Shown here: piece by piece, positions 1 to 7,928 of the stretch | Position numbering within the stretch: the first letter of the stretch is position 1 | How the letters are laid out: every line of letters begins with the position of its first letter | NCBI GenBank assembly: GCA_963717125.1 | Contig: CAVQVG010000013.1 | Span: 310,001-374,000 of the forward strand | Direction of reading: 5' to 3' | DNA length: 64,000 nt | Origin: RYN-230 sp963717125 | GTDB lineage: Bacteria; Actinomycetota; Actinomycetes; Streptosporangiales; Streptosporangiaceae | Translations under genes and position numbers: made by a program | Notes under the pieces: model-generated | What the model was told of the DNA's origin: nothing | Databases searched by the model: none | The model's input: the letters and a program-made list of their open reading frames with translations, nothing else

Positions 1-1
1 G

Positions 2-907
2 CGGCTGTGCGCTCCCTGGCTCAGCCCGGATGACATTCAGCGACTGCAGCGCGCGGACGCCCAGGCCTGGACGGTGTCCGACCTGCCGCTCCTGGACGCG
101 GCCCGGCAACGGCTCGGCGACCCGCAGGCGTCGCGACGTAAGCGAAGGCATGACGCCGCGGTCGCCGCCGAACGCGAGCAGATGGCCCAGGTCGTCGACA
201 ACCTGATCCAGTCCGTGGACGACGAATACGGCGTAGGTCTGGTGACGATGCTGCGCGGCGAGGACTTCCATGACGCCCTGGTCAATGAGGCCGCACTGCC
301 CGGTACCGATCCGGACCAGCTCGCCGGCCCGTTCGGCCACATCGTCGTGGATGAGGCTCAGGAACTGACCGACGCGGAGTGGCAGATGCTGCTGCTCCGC
401 TGCCCGTCCCGGAGCTTCACCATCGTCGGGGACCGTGCCCAGGCCCGGCACGGGTTCACCGAGTCGTGGCAGGAACGGCTCGAGCGGATCGGGCTCGACC
501 GGATCAGCCTGGCCTCCCTGAGCATCAACTACCGGACGCCGGAAGAGGTCATGGCGGAAGCCGAGCCGGTCATCCGGGCCGTGCTCCCGGACGCGAACGT
601 GCCGACCTCCATCCGCAGCACCGGCGTCCCCGTGGTACACGGATCTGCTTCGGATCTGGGCTCGATCCTCGACACCTGGCTCACCGCGCACGCCGACGGG
701 ATCGCCTGCGTCATCGGCGACCCCACGTTCCGGGCGACGTCCCGCGTCCAGTCGCTAACCCCGGAGCTGGCGAAGGGGCTCGAGTTCGACCTGGTCGTCC
801 TCATCGACCCAGCGGCGTTTGGCCAGGGCATCGAAGGAGGGGTTGACCGTTATGTCGCGATGACCCGAGCGACCCAGCAACTCGTCATCCTCACGACCCG
901 GCCCTGA
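2..907 (+). CDS. HelR/HelD-class RNA polymerase-associated helicase, C-terminal part (5' end outside window)
   Basis: The reading frame is open to the left edge, so this is the C-terminal ~300 residues of a larger protein; the GTG at 74 is internal. Visible superfamily 1 helicase motifs are the Walker B segment VVDEAQEL, motif III-like IVGDRAQARHGF, SINYRTPEEV, LAKGLEFDLVVL (motif V) and YVAMTRATQQLVIL (motif VI). This order and spacing match the C-terminal half of actinobacterial HelR/HelD ATPases, which dissociate stalled or rifamycin-bound RNA polymerase. The Walker A half lies outside the window. It is a different protein from the HelD-class helicase at 38360-40462. The assignment to HelR rather than a general UvrD/HelD member is by resemblance only. 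Confidence 0.8.
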   Translation, partial: RLCAPWLSPDDIQRLQRADAQAWTVSDLPLLDAARQRLGDPQASRRKRRHDAAVAAEREQMAQVVDNLIQSVDDEYGVGLVTMLRGEDFHDALVNEAALPGTDPDQLAGPFGHIVVDEAQELTDAEWQMLLLRCPSRSFTIVGDRAQARHGFTESWQERLERIGLDRISLASLSINYRTPEEVMAEAEPVIRAVLPDANVPTSIRSTGVPVVHGSASDLGSILDTWLTAHADGIACVIGDPTFRATSRVQSLTPELAKGLEFDLVVLIDPAAFGQGIEGGVDRYVAMTRATQQLVILTTRP

Positions 908-955
908 CCGACGACCGGGACGACGGCAGGCCAGGCCAGCTACCGATCTGGTGCG

Positions 956-1987
956 TCAGGGCTGCTTGCGGGGCGTGTCGTTGCGGGTCAGGGGCCGGAG
1001 AATGGCTTCGACCTCATCGTGGCCTGGGCTGTCGAGGCATTCCTCCAGCGGGGTGCGGTGGTGCTCGGGGTCGCGCAGGTTGGGGTCGGCGCCGTGGGCG
1101 AGCAGCCGCCGGACGCTCGCGGCCCGGCCGTTGCCCGCCGCGGTGTGCAACGGCAGCCGCTGCCATTCGGCGTCGGCCTGGTTGACCGGCGTTCCGGCCG
1201 CGACGAGCTGGTCGATGACCTCCAGCCGCTGGTGGTCGGCGGCGAATACCAGCGCCCGGATCCGGCTTTGCCGGGTGAACCGGGCCAGCGGCCAGCCGCT
1301 GACATCTCCGGCGGCGGCGGCCATCTCCAGGTCGTGGATCCTGGCTCCCGCGGCCACCAGGACGTCCACGACCTCGGTCATGCCGAACACGGCTGCGTGC
1401 TGCAGCGCGGTGCCGCTGGGCACGCCGCCGGAATCGGGTGCGGAGATCGCCTCGATGTCGGCCCCGGCCTCGGTCAGCACCCGGGCGACTTCGGCGTCGC
1501 CGCAGCTGGCGGCCGTGATCAGCGGGGTTTCCTTATCCCCGGGGCGGCCGTTCACGGGCGCGCCGGCGTCGATGAGCGCTTTGGCGATGGCGCCGGTGCC
1601 CGGCAGGTCGCGTGGCAGCCCCAGCCGGTCGTGGTTGAAGCGGAGTATGGCCATGTAGCCGAGCGGGTCAGCGCCCTGTCTTTGGTCGCACCAGTGCTCC
1701 ATTTTGGTGCTGGCCAGTTCGGGGTGTTCGGCCAGCAGCCTGGTCAGGCGGGGCAGCTCGCGGCCGTTGAGGATGGCGCGGCGGTCGACTTCCAGCTTGA
1801 GCTTGGCCCAGCTCGCGAATCCGTACTCGCGGGCCAGCGCGAGCTGGGCCGTGGACAGGATGAGCTGGTCAGAGACCGCGCGGATCCGCGCAGTGGCGCC
1901 GGGGTCGCCACGGCGGGCGGCGCGCAGCAGGTCTTTGGCCTGGTGGCGGAGCTGGTCCAGGTCGGGCCGGGCGGGCAGGTCAGGCAT
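956..1987 (-). CDS. Ankyrin-repeat protein
   Basis: This 343-residue soluble protein has an N-terminal segment (PDLPARPDLDQLRHQAKDLL) of a type common in actinobacterial ankyrin proteins, followed by several ankyrin repeats. Examples are ETPLITAASCGDAEVARVL, TALQHAAVFGMTEVVDVLV and LPLHTAAGNGRAASVRRLL. No catalytic domain, signal peptide or membrane segment is visible, so a protein-protein interaction role is the most that can be inferred. I chose the ATG at 1987 because GGGAG sits five bases upstream; the frame continues to 2113 but that extension lacks a good ribosome site. The gene is divergent from the XRE regulator at 2192, leaving a ~200 nt shared upstream region. Confidence 0.8.
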   Translation of the reverse strand: MPDLPARPDLDQLRHQAKDLLRAARRGDPGATARIRAVSDQLILSTAQLALAREYGFASWAKLKLEVDRRAILNGRELPRLTRLLAEHPELASTKMEHWCDQRQGADPLGYMAILRFNHDRLGLPRDLPGTGAIAKALIDAGAPVNGRPGDKETPLITAASCGDAEVARVLTEAGADIEAISAPDSGGVPSGTALQHAAVFGMTEVVDVLVAAGARIHDLEMAAAAGDVSGWPLARFTRQSRIRALVFAADHQRLEVIDQLVAAGTPVNQADAEWQRLPLHTAAGNGRAASVRRLLAHGADPNLRDPEHHRTPLEECLDSPGHDEVEAILRPLTRNDTPRKQP

Positions 1988-2191
1988 GACGTCTCCCTGG
2001 TCAACCCCGTGGCCCGCGCCGGGGCCGGAGGAGAGCGTCAGCACTGCGGCCGGTGGCTCGACGACGGAGGTGGACTCTGTCCTGCCCGCGGGCCCAGCGG
2101 CGCCCTCCAGCACCGGACATGGAGTCTACCGGGGCTACGATGCGGAAGAAATACAACGCGCTGCGTAGCCCACGGTGGGGATGTGTAAACG

Positions 2192-3010
2192 ATGGCTCCT
2201 GGACGTATCAACGGAGATCAGTCAGCACTCGCCATGTTCGCGGCCGAGTTGCGCGCTGCCCGTGCCAAAGCAGGCTTATCGCGGGATGAGCTGGGGGCAC
2301 TGATCAACTACAGCGGGTCTCTCGTGAACTTGGTCGAGAACATGACCCGCGTGCCAACCCTCGTGTTCGCCCAGCGATTGGACGAGGCATTAGGCACCCC
2401 GGGCACCTTCGAGCGGATGCAAGAGCATCTCCGGGCCGCACCATTCCCAGCCTGGTTCCGCGGCTGGGTGGAGGCCGAACGCGAGGCGACGTCGCTGCGG
2501 ACCTGGCAGCCGACGCTGGTGGAAGGGCTGCTGCAAACCGAGGAGTACGCTCGCGCGCTGCTGAGCACCCGCATGGGTGCCAGCGAAGATGAGGTAGAGC
2601 AGATGGTCGCCGGGCGAATGGACCGCCAGGCGATCCTGCGCCGGGACGTGCCGCCGTTGCTGTGGGTGGTGATGGACGAGGCGGTGCTGCGCCGGCCGGT
2701 AGGCGGGCGGCGGGTCATGGCTGAGCAACTGGATCACCTGGTCGAGATGGCGCAGCGGCCGAACATCCTGATCCAGGTCATCTCGATTGAAGTCGGCGCG
2801 CATGAGGGTGTTAACGGGGCTTTTGTTATTGCGGATTGTAAGAAGGCGCCCAGTGTCGTATACCTGGAAACGGCGCTGACCGGACTCGTCGTTGAGAAGC
2901 CTGAAGACGTGGCCACCGTCACGCTGGTTTATGAGACCCTGCGGGCCGAGGCCCTGCCGCGCACAGGATCGCTCGAAATGCTGAAGGAAGTGGCGAAGTC
3001 ATGGACCTGA
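2192..3010 (+). CDS. XRE-family regulator with DUF5753 domain
   Basis: The 272-residue protein has an N-terminal helix-turn-helix (about residues 15-65; RAARAKAGLSRDELGALINY, then GSLVNLVENMTRVPT) and a C-terminal DUF5753 domain. The latter contains the family landmarks LVEGLLQTEEYARALL, WVVMDEAVLRRPVGG and VYLETALTGLVVE. Such proteins are abundant in Streptomyces-like genomes and usually pair with a small DUF397 partner encoded immediately downstream. That is the case here: the stop codon overlaps the start of the DUF397 gene by 10 nt, so translational coupling is likely. Members of this class (WhiJ/BldB-associated type) act in developmental or antibiotic regulation, but the target of this one cannot be read from sequence. 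Confidence 0.9.
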   Translation: MAPGRINGDQSALAMFAAELRAARAKAGLSRDELGALINYSGSLVNLVENMTRVPTLVFAQRLDEALGTPGTFERMQEHLRAAPFPAWFRGWVEAEREATSLRTWQPTLVEGLLQTEEYARALLSTRMGASEDEVEQMVAGRMDRQAILRRDVPPLLWVVMDEAVLRRPVGGRRVMAEQLDHLVEMAQRPNILIQVISIEVGAHEGVNGAFVIADCKKAPSVVYLETALTGLVVEKPEDVATVTLVYETLRAEALPRTGSLEMLKEVAKSWT

Positions 3011-3187
3011 ACCGCGCCGACTGGCGCAAGAGCAGTTATAGCGGGACCAACGGCGGGGCACTGCGTCGAGGTTGCCCGCAACCTGCCGGGCGTCGTGGCC
3101 GTGCGCGACTCCAAGGACCCCCACGGCCCGGCGCTGGTCTTCACCCTGGCCGACTGGGCAGCGTTCACGGCGGTGGTCAAGGGCTGA
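3001..3187 (+). CDS. DUF397 protein, with apparent +1 frameshift
   Basis: The ATG at 3001 begins a typical DUF397 protein (DLNRADWRKSSYSGTNGG). The frame then breaks in the run of four G at 3055-3058. Removing one G restores the family motif GGHCVEVA, followed by LPGVVAVRDSKDP and ALVFTLADWAAFTAVVKG, with a stop at 3185-3187 and about 61 residues in total, the usual family size. As written the gene would instead read through to 3264 in a nonsense frame. The gene overlaps the upstream XRE regulator by 10 nt, the standard XRE-DUF397 arrangement. The frame change is probably a base-calling insertion in a G run, but a real inactivating mutation cannot be excluded from sequence alone. Confidence 0.75.
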
Positions 3188-3211
3188 GTTCAGTCCGTAG
3201 CCGGCCGTCGA

Positions 3212-3238
3212 GGGGCATCGCTGTGCTTGCGGTGCCCC
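3212..3238. terminator. Candidate bidirectional terminator hairpin
   Basis: A 10-bp stem (GGGGCATCGC paired with GCGGTGCCCC, one G-U pair) with a 7-nt loop lies between the convergent DUF397 gene and the topoisomerase IB gene. There is no clear U-tract, as is common in high-GC actinomycetes. Position and symmetry suggest termination from both sides; this is inference. Confidence 0.45.
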
Positions 3239-3264
3239 CTGTCGCATACTCAGCCGGTTTCTGA

Positions 3265-4320
3265 TCAGCCCCGCTGGTCAGTCTGGTCGTCGTGGAGTTC
3301 TCCCAGCAGCGTGGCCACCGCGCGCTCGGCTTCGGGCGGGGCCGGGAGCGCCGGGGGCGCGACGGGGATCGAGGGCAGTTCGCCCGCCGACTCGTAGCGG
3401 GCGATCAGCCGTGGATCGATGTAGGAGCCGCGGGCCACGGCCGGTGTGTCGCCGAGCCAGCTCGCCACCTCCCGGACGCCGGCCGTCACCGCCCGCTGGC
3501 GGTTTCGCTCGGCCGGTGCCGGGCCGGCGTTGGCCAGCGCCAGCGCCATCAGCAAGGTGGCGTTCCAGGTGCGGAACTCCTTGGCCGTGAAGTGTCCGCC
3601 CGCCGCGCCGGCGATGTAGTCGTTCACCTGGTGCGAATGCAGGATGTGCCAGCCGTCGCCGTGCTGGTAGCAGAACAGCGCGTCCAGGCCGGTGTCCTGG
3701 TGGGCCAGCGTGCGCACCACGGGCAGCACCGCCCGGTCCCGGACCACGATCGTCCGCTCCTTGCCCGCCTTGGCCACGTAGTCGAACCTCATGCCGTCGC
3801 GCAGCAGCCGGACGTGCGTCTTCTTGAGCGTGGTGGCGCCGTAATGGTGGTCCAGTTCGGCGTACTTCTCGCCGCCGATGCGGAACAGGCCCAGGTCGAT
3901 CAGCCGGACCACCCCGGCGGCGACCCGTTCCCGGTACAGGCCGCGCCGGGTCAGGTCGTGCAGCGTGGCGTCGCGCAGCCCGGGCAGCGCGTTCGCGAAC
4001 CGGAGCATGTGCGAGAACTTCTCCGCGTCGCGCTGTTCCCGCCACCGCCGGTGGTACAGGTACTGAATCCGGCCCTTGCCGTCCACCCCGGTGGCCTGGA
4101 TGTGGCCCAGCGGGTCGGGTGAGATCCAGACCAGCTCCCAGGCGGGCGGGATCCGGAGCGCGCGGATCCGGTCCAGCGTCCCGGCATCGGCGAGCTCAGT
4201 GCCGGACGCGTCGAGATACCGGAAGCTGTCCCCCAGCCGGGCCCGGGTGATGCCGGGCCCGTGCGGGTCGCTGCGGATCAGTCCCGCGATCGCCGCCGCG
4301 GACGGCGTTGCCACGCCCAT
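3265..4320 (-). CDS. DNA topoisomerase IB
   Basis: This 351-residue protein is a bacterial type IB topoisomerase of the poxvirus-like small family. Such enzymes relax supercoils by transient 3'-phosphotyrosyl cleavage. Visible features are the N-terminal GPGITRARLGDSFRYLD segment, the substrate-contacting IPPAWELVWISPDPLGHIQA, the core stretch RIGGEKYAELDHHYGATTL, LKKTHVRL, and FTAKEFRTWNATLLMALAL, whose Arg is a catalytic residue in the family. The likely catalytic tyrosine is in GSYIDPRLIARYESAGELP near the C-terminus. Length is normal and no residue appears to be missing. The start ATG has no strong ribosome site but begins the conserved N-terminus. The gene is convergent with the XRE/DUF397 pair. 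Confidence 0.9.
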   Translation of the reverse strand: MGVATPSAAAIAGLIRSDPHGPGITRARLGDSFRYLDASGTELADAGTLDRIRALRIPPAWELVWISPDPLGHIQATGVDGKGRIQYLYHRRWREQRDAEKFSHMLRFANALPGLRDATLHDLTRRGLYRERVAAGVVRLIDLGLFRIGGEKYAELDHHYGATTLKKTHVRLLRDGMRFDYVAKAGKERTIVVRDRAVLPVVRTLAHQDTGLDALFCYQHGDGWHILHSHQVNDYIAGAAGGHFTAKEFRTWNATLLMALALANAGPAPAERNRQRAVTAGVREVASWLGDTPAVARGSYIDPRLIARYESAGELPSIPVAPPALPAPPEAERAVATLLGELHDDQTDQRG

Positions 4321-4417
4321 GTACAGGCAGCCTACGTCTAACCTGTCACCTGGACATCCACCGGCCTGGTAGCGGCCGCCCGCACCAGCCGTCAGAACCG
4401 GCCGTCAGAACCGGCCG

Positions 4418-4489
4418 TCAGCGGCGGCGGCTGACCCGGCGGGCAGTGCGCCGTCCGGTGCGCCTGGCAACCCTGCGTGATCCGAACAT
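4418..4489 (-). CDS. 23-residue arginine-rich micro-ORF downstream of the DUF6325 gene
   Basis: An ATG at 4489 is preceded by AGGAGG, which overlaps the stop codon of the upstream DUF6325 gene, giving near-ideal spacing and translational coupling. The ORF encodes MFGSRRVARRTGRRTARRVS followed by three arginines and a stop, 12 Arg in 23 residues. In related genomes a longer basic protein often follows DUF6325 (from memory), so this may be its truncated remnant. The ribosome site is unusually good for a non-gene. Function is unknown; nucleic-acid binding is possible given the charge, but this is inference. Confidence 0.5.
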   Translation of the reverse strand: MFGSRRVARRTGRRTARRVSRRR

Positions 4490-4500
4490 GTCGTCCTCCT

Positions 4501-5043
4501 TCAACTGGCGTTCGCGGCCGTCTCCATCGCGTGCAGTTCCTTGGCTTCCTCGCCGGACATCAGCCCGATCGCGACCAGGTCGAGCGGGCTGATGAAGCCG
4601 TCACTGATCCGGAAGCCACCGGCCCGGGCGATCGCGTCCCGCAGCGGCACGGCCCAGTTGTGCTCCAGCAGGATGAGCGCGGCCGCGGAGTCGTTCGGGA
4701 TGTCCTCGATGACGTCCCATTCCGCGTCCTCGTCGAACACCGTTATCCCCTCGGCTCCCGCCTCAGCACCGGCCAGGGCCCCTTCCGCCGCACCCTCGTC
4801 GCCGTCGATGCCCAGCCCAACCAGCGCGCCGACCTTGCTGCCCAGTTCGATCGCCTCATCCTGGGTCAGGTTGCTCAGATGCTCGACCTCGATCTCGCCG
4901 TCCGCGTCCTTGTAGACGGCCAGCGCGTCGATCACCCGCACCGTGTCGCTCTCCCGCAGCCGCTCCAGTTCGGCGATGATCTCGCCGTGGAAGTCCGGGT
5001 GAGCGAACCCCAGGACGATCAGCTGCACCGGTCCTATCGCCAT
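4501..5043 (-). CDS. DUF6325 family protein (cytoplasmic, DUF1269-like)
   Basis: The 180-residue protein starts AIGPVQLIVLGFAHPDFHGE and continues with a ferredoxin-like alpha/beta pattern, including LERLRESDTVRVIDALAVYKD, a Gly/Glu-rich central segment and ALILLEHNWAVPLRDAIARAGG. These match actinobacterial DUF6325 proteins, which resemble the DUF1269 membrane-associated family but lack its helical hairpin; the central Gly/Ala region here is acidic rather than hydrophobic. No enzymatic motif is visible. AGGAGG precedes the ATG by a short spacer (GGCGCAAT). The Arg-rich micro-ORF lies 11 nt downstream and is probably co-transcribed. Role unknown; the family often appears with stress or envelope genes. 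Confidence 0.8.
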   Translation of the reverse strand: MAIGPVQLIVLGFAHPDFHGEIIAELERLRESDTVRVIDALAVYKDADGEIEVEHLSNLTQDEAIELGSKVGALVGLGIDGDEGAAEGALAGAEAGAEGITVFDEDAEWDVIEDIPNDSAAALILLEHNWAVPLRDAIARAGGFRISDGFISPLDLVAIGLMSGEEAKELHAMETAANAS

Positions 5044-5153
5044 ATTGCGCCTCCTTTGGCGTCCTGCTGCTGAGAATGCCGCGCCCCGGCCAGCGCCGCA
5101 TCACCCCTGCCGGGGGATCCACCGGCGGTGGGCTGCGTGCGGGTAACCCAGCC

Positions 5154-6155
5154 TTAGCCTGGCGACCGCGGCTCCTTGGCCGAGCCGTTGGGCGCCGGCG
5201 GCTGACCGAGCGCCGGGGGCTGATCCGGCGCGGCCCCGTCCCCCGCGCCCCCCGCTGCCCGGTCGCCTCCCGCTGCCCGGTCGCCTCCCGGGTCGAACGC
5301 GCTGCTCAGCGTCCTCAGCGCGCTGGTCACCTCACTCGGGATCACCCAGAACGTGTTGCCCTCGGCCTGGGCCAGCTGCGGCAGCGTCTGCAGGTACTGG
5401 TAGGCCAGCACCTGCGGGTCCGCGTCACCCTCGTGCACGGCGCGGAATACGGTCTCGATGGCCTGGGACTGGCCCTCGGCCCGCAGGATCTGCCCCTGCC
5501 GGTCCCCCTCGGCGCGCAGGATCTGGCTCTGCTTCTCGCCCTCCGCGGTCAGGATCTTCGACTGCCGGACACCCTCGGCGGTGAGGATCGCGGCGCGCTT
5601 TTCCCGCTCGGCGCGCATCTGCTTTTCCATCGCGTCGATGACGCTCTTCGGTGGGTCGATCGCCTTGATCTCCACCCGGGTGACCCGGAGCCCCCATTTG
5701 CCCGACGCGTCGTCAAGCACGCTGCGCAGCATCGTGTTGATCTTGTCGCGCGAGGTCAGGGTCTCCTCGAGGTCCATGTTGCCGATCACGCTGCGCAGCA
5801 TGGTCGCGGTGATCTGCTCGATCGCCTGAATGTAGTTGACGATCTCGTAGTCGGCCGCCCGCGGATCAGTGACCTGGAAGAACAGCACCGTGTCGATGCT
5901 CACCACCAGGTTGTCCTCGGTGATCACCGGCTGCCCCCGGAACGCCACCACCTGCTCCCGCAGGTCGATGAGCGGCTTGACCCGGTCCACCAGGGGGACG
6001 ATGAAGTTCATCCCCGGCTCCAGAGTCTTGCGGTACCGGCCGAACCGCTCGACGTTCCGGGCCCGGGCCTGCGGCACGATCCGGACGGTCCTGCTGACCA
6101 CGACGAACACGAGGATGACCGCGACGAGCGCGATGATAAGCCCGGCCACTTCCAT
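5154..6155 (-). CDS. SPFH/band-7 (stomatin-like) membrane protein
   Basis: This 333-residue protein has one N-terminal transmembrane helix (about residues 3-22, LIIALVAVILVFVVVS) followed by a band-7 domain: VPQARARNVERFGRYRKTL, PGMNFIVPLVD, DLREQVVAFRGQPVITEDN and RSVIGNMDLEETLTSRDKIN. A long charged helix with a near-repeated ILTAEGxxQSxIL motif (about 195-235) is typical of stomatin oligomers. The C-terminus is Pro/Ala/Gly-rich with a duplicated GGDRAA. The gene is 2 nt downstream of the NfeD gene at 6158-6589. The pairing of a stomatin-like protein with NfeD is conserved in bacteria and archaea and points to a membrane-microdomain complex. Both genes share the same leader bases (GGGAGTAGCC) before ATG. 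Confidence 0.93.
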   Translation of the reverse strand: MEVAGLIIALVAVILVFVVVSRTVRIVPQARARNVERFGRYRKTLEPGMNFIVPLVDRVKPLIDLREQVVAFRGQPVITEDNLVVSIDTVLFFQVTDPRAADYEIVNYIQAIEQITATMLRSVIGNMDLEETLTSRDKINTMLRSVLDDASGKWGLRVTRVEIKAIDPPKSVIDAMEKQMRAEREKRAAILTAEGVRQSKILTAEGEKQSQILRAEGDRQGQILRAEGQSQAIETVFRAVHEGDADPQVLAYQYLQTLPQLAQAEGNTFWVIPSEVTSALRTLSSAFDPGGDRAAGGDRAAGGAGDGAAPDQPPALGQPPAPNGSAKEPRSPG

Positions 6156-6157
6156 GG

Positions 6158-6589
6158 CTACTCCCGGGGATGGACAAGTGCGGTGGCGCCCTCGATCGCG
6201 AAGACGTCAACGGTCGAGCCAACCGGGATGACCCGGGACTCGTCATAGGGGCGGGCCGACCACAGCTCGCCGCCGATACGGACCTGCCCGCCGTCGTCCG
6301 AGACTTCCTTGATGACCTTGGCGGGCCGCCCGACCAGGGCTGAGACCCCGGTGCGCAGCGGCGGTGGCTGCTTGATGTGCCGCGCGGCGATGGGCCGGAC
6401 CACGCCCAGCCCGGCGCCCGTGGCCACGGCGAACGCGGCCAGCTGGATCGGCAGCCCGGCGCCCAGCGCGCCGGAGATAGCGGCGACCAGCGCACCCACC
6501 GCGATCAGCCCGAAGGCCAGGGTCGTGGTCATCACCTCGGCCACGCCCAGTACCGCGGCGAGGATCAGCCAGACAATCCACGACTCCAT
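6158..6589 (-). CDS. NfeD-like membrane protein
   Basis: The 143-residue protein contains three hydrophobic segments (about residues 3-20, 24-44 and 48-66) followed by a small OB-fold domain ending in VDVFAIEGATALVHPRE, the short-form NfeD arrangement. GGVSALVGRPAKV-type spacing and VRIGGELWSARPYDE are characteristic of the soluble NfeDC domain. The ATG at 6589 was preferred over the upstream in-frame ATG because GGGAG precedes it and it begins directly with the first membrane helix (ESWIVWLILAAVLG). It is the first gene of a two-gene operon with the SPFH protein. It lacks the ClpP-like serine protease domain of long NfeD proteins. Confidence 0.9.
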   Translation of the reverse strand: MESWIVWLILAAVLGVAEVMTTTLAFGLIAVGALVAAISGALGAGLPIQLAAFAVATGAGLGVVRPIAARHIKQPPPLRTGVSALVGRPAKVIKEVSDDGGQVRIGGELWSARPYDESRVIPVGSTVDVFAIEGATALVHPRE

Positions 6590-6737
6590 GGCTACTCCCG
6601 GAGCTCGGGAGCGGCACGCACGGGCTGCGCGTTCCGCTAGCCGGCCCTCTACCTGACAGTAACGCCACGGCCGACTAACCGCGACCATTGCCGAACGCCC
6701 TCCCGCGGCCGGTCCGGCTCCACCGGCGCGCGGCCGC

Positions 6738-7778
6738 CTAGGGCCGCTCGAATTCGAGTACCCGCCAGGGCAGCACATCGGTCACCGGGGTCTCCCGGAC
6801 CAGGGCATATCCGGCCGACCCGAACAGCGCCTCGTGCTCGGCCCTGGTGCGCTCCCGGCCGCCGACCGCGAGCATCATGATCAGGTCCATCAGGTGGGCT
6901 TCGGACGGTTCCGGCCCATCCGGGAGCACCTGGTCGATCACCATCAGCCGGCCGCCCGGCAGGCTGGCCCGGTAGCAGTTGCCGATGATGGTGCGCGCGG
7001 GCTCGTCGTCCCAGTTGTGCAGCGTGTGGCAGATCACGTGCAGATCGCCCGCCGGGATGTCGCGCAGGAAATCACCCGGGACCAGCTCGACCCGGTCGGC
7101 CACGCCCGCTGCGGCCAGGTAGTCAGGCGCCGCGGCTAGCGCTTCGGGCCGGTCCAGCAGCACCCCGGTGGCATCCGGCACCGCCTGGAGCAGGTACGCC
7201 AGCAGCGTGCCCCGGCTGCCGCCCACGTCCACGATGCGGCCCCCGCCCAGCGGCCGGAACCCGGCCTTGGCCAGCTGGGACACCAGGATCGTGGTGGCCC
7301 GGCCCATGCCCTGGGCGAACCACACGGCGTCCTCGGGGTGCGCGGCGTAGTACTCGAACACGCCGCCCGGCCCGGCCGGGTTGACCGGCGCCGGGTTCCG
7401 CACCACGTCCGCGGCGGCGCCGAAGTTGGCCCAGATCGGCGGGCCGAAGAAGCCGATGGCCAGGGCCCGGGCCGAGCCGTCCACATCCGTGCGGAGCAGC
7501 TCACCGTCCGGGGTGAGCGCGAACCTGCCCTGGCTGTCCTGGCTGACCAGCCCGTAGGCGGCCGCCGCGGCCAGCAGCCGGCGCAGCGGGTCGGGAGCCG
7601 CGCCCACCCGGCCGGCCAGCTCATCCGCGGTCAGCGGGCCACTGGCCAGCTGATCCGGCACCCCCAGCCGGGCCAGCACGGAGGTGACCTGGGCCGTCAT
7701 CATGCCTTCGAGCAGCCGCCCGAGCCGGCCGCCCTGGTCGCCGAGCAACGCCCCGTACAACGACAGCTCGTCAGCCAC
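6738..7778 (-). CDS. SAM-dependent O-methyltransferase (acetylserotonin O-methyltransferase-like)
   Basis: This 346-residue protein has an N-terminal winged-helix dimerisation domain (LADELAG-type segment TADELAGRVGAAPDPLRRLL) and a C-terminal Rossmann methyltransferase domain. The SAM-binding motif is IVDVGGSRGTLLAYLL, followed by VELVPGDFLRDIP and ICHTLHNWDDEPARTIIGNC, whose His aligns with the catalytic base of plant-type O-methyltransferases. LPGGRLMVIDQVLPDG and RTRAEHEALFGSAGYAL complete the family pattern. Many such enzymes methylate phenolic hydroxyls of polyketides, but no biosynthetic cluster is visible here. The GTG at 7778 follows GGGAG by six bases; the longer ORF to 7877 lacks support. 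It is divergent from the acyl-CoA synthetase at 7929. Confidence 0.88.
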   Translation of the reverse strand: MADELSLYGALLGDQGGRLGRLLEGMMTAQVTSVLARLGVPDQLASGPLTADELAGRVGAAPDPLRRLLAAAAAYGLVSQDSQGRFALTPDGELLRTDVDGSARALAIGFFGPPIWANFGAAADVVRNPAPVNPAGPGGVFEYYAAHPEDAVWFAQGMGRATTILVSQLAKAGFRPLGGGRIVDVGGSRGTLLAYLLQAVPDATGVLLDRPEALAAAPDYLAAAGVADRVELVPGDFLRDIPAGDLHVICHTLHNWDDEPARTIIGNCYRASLPGGRLMVIDQVLPDGPEPSEAHLMDLIMMLAVGGRERTRAEHEALFGSAGYALVRETPVTDVLPWRVLEFERP

Positions 7779-7928
7779 GCTGAACTCCCTTCGGTTCGGT
7801 CGGCCCCAAGTCCAGCCGAGCCGCCGGGCCGGGTCAATGCCCGGCGCGGTCAGCGGACGGTGTCCCGGGCCATTCACACCAGAGGGCCTGAACAGGAATT
7901 ATGGAGCCATCAACGTCGGAGGGGTGTC

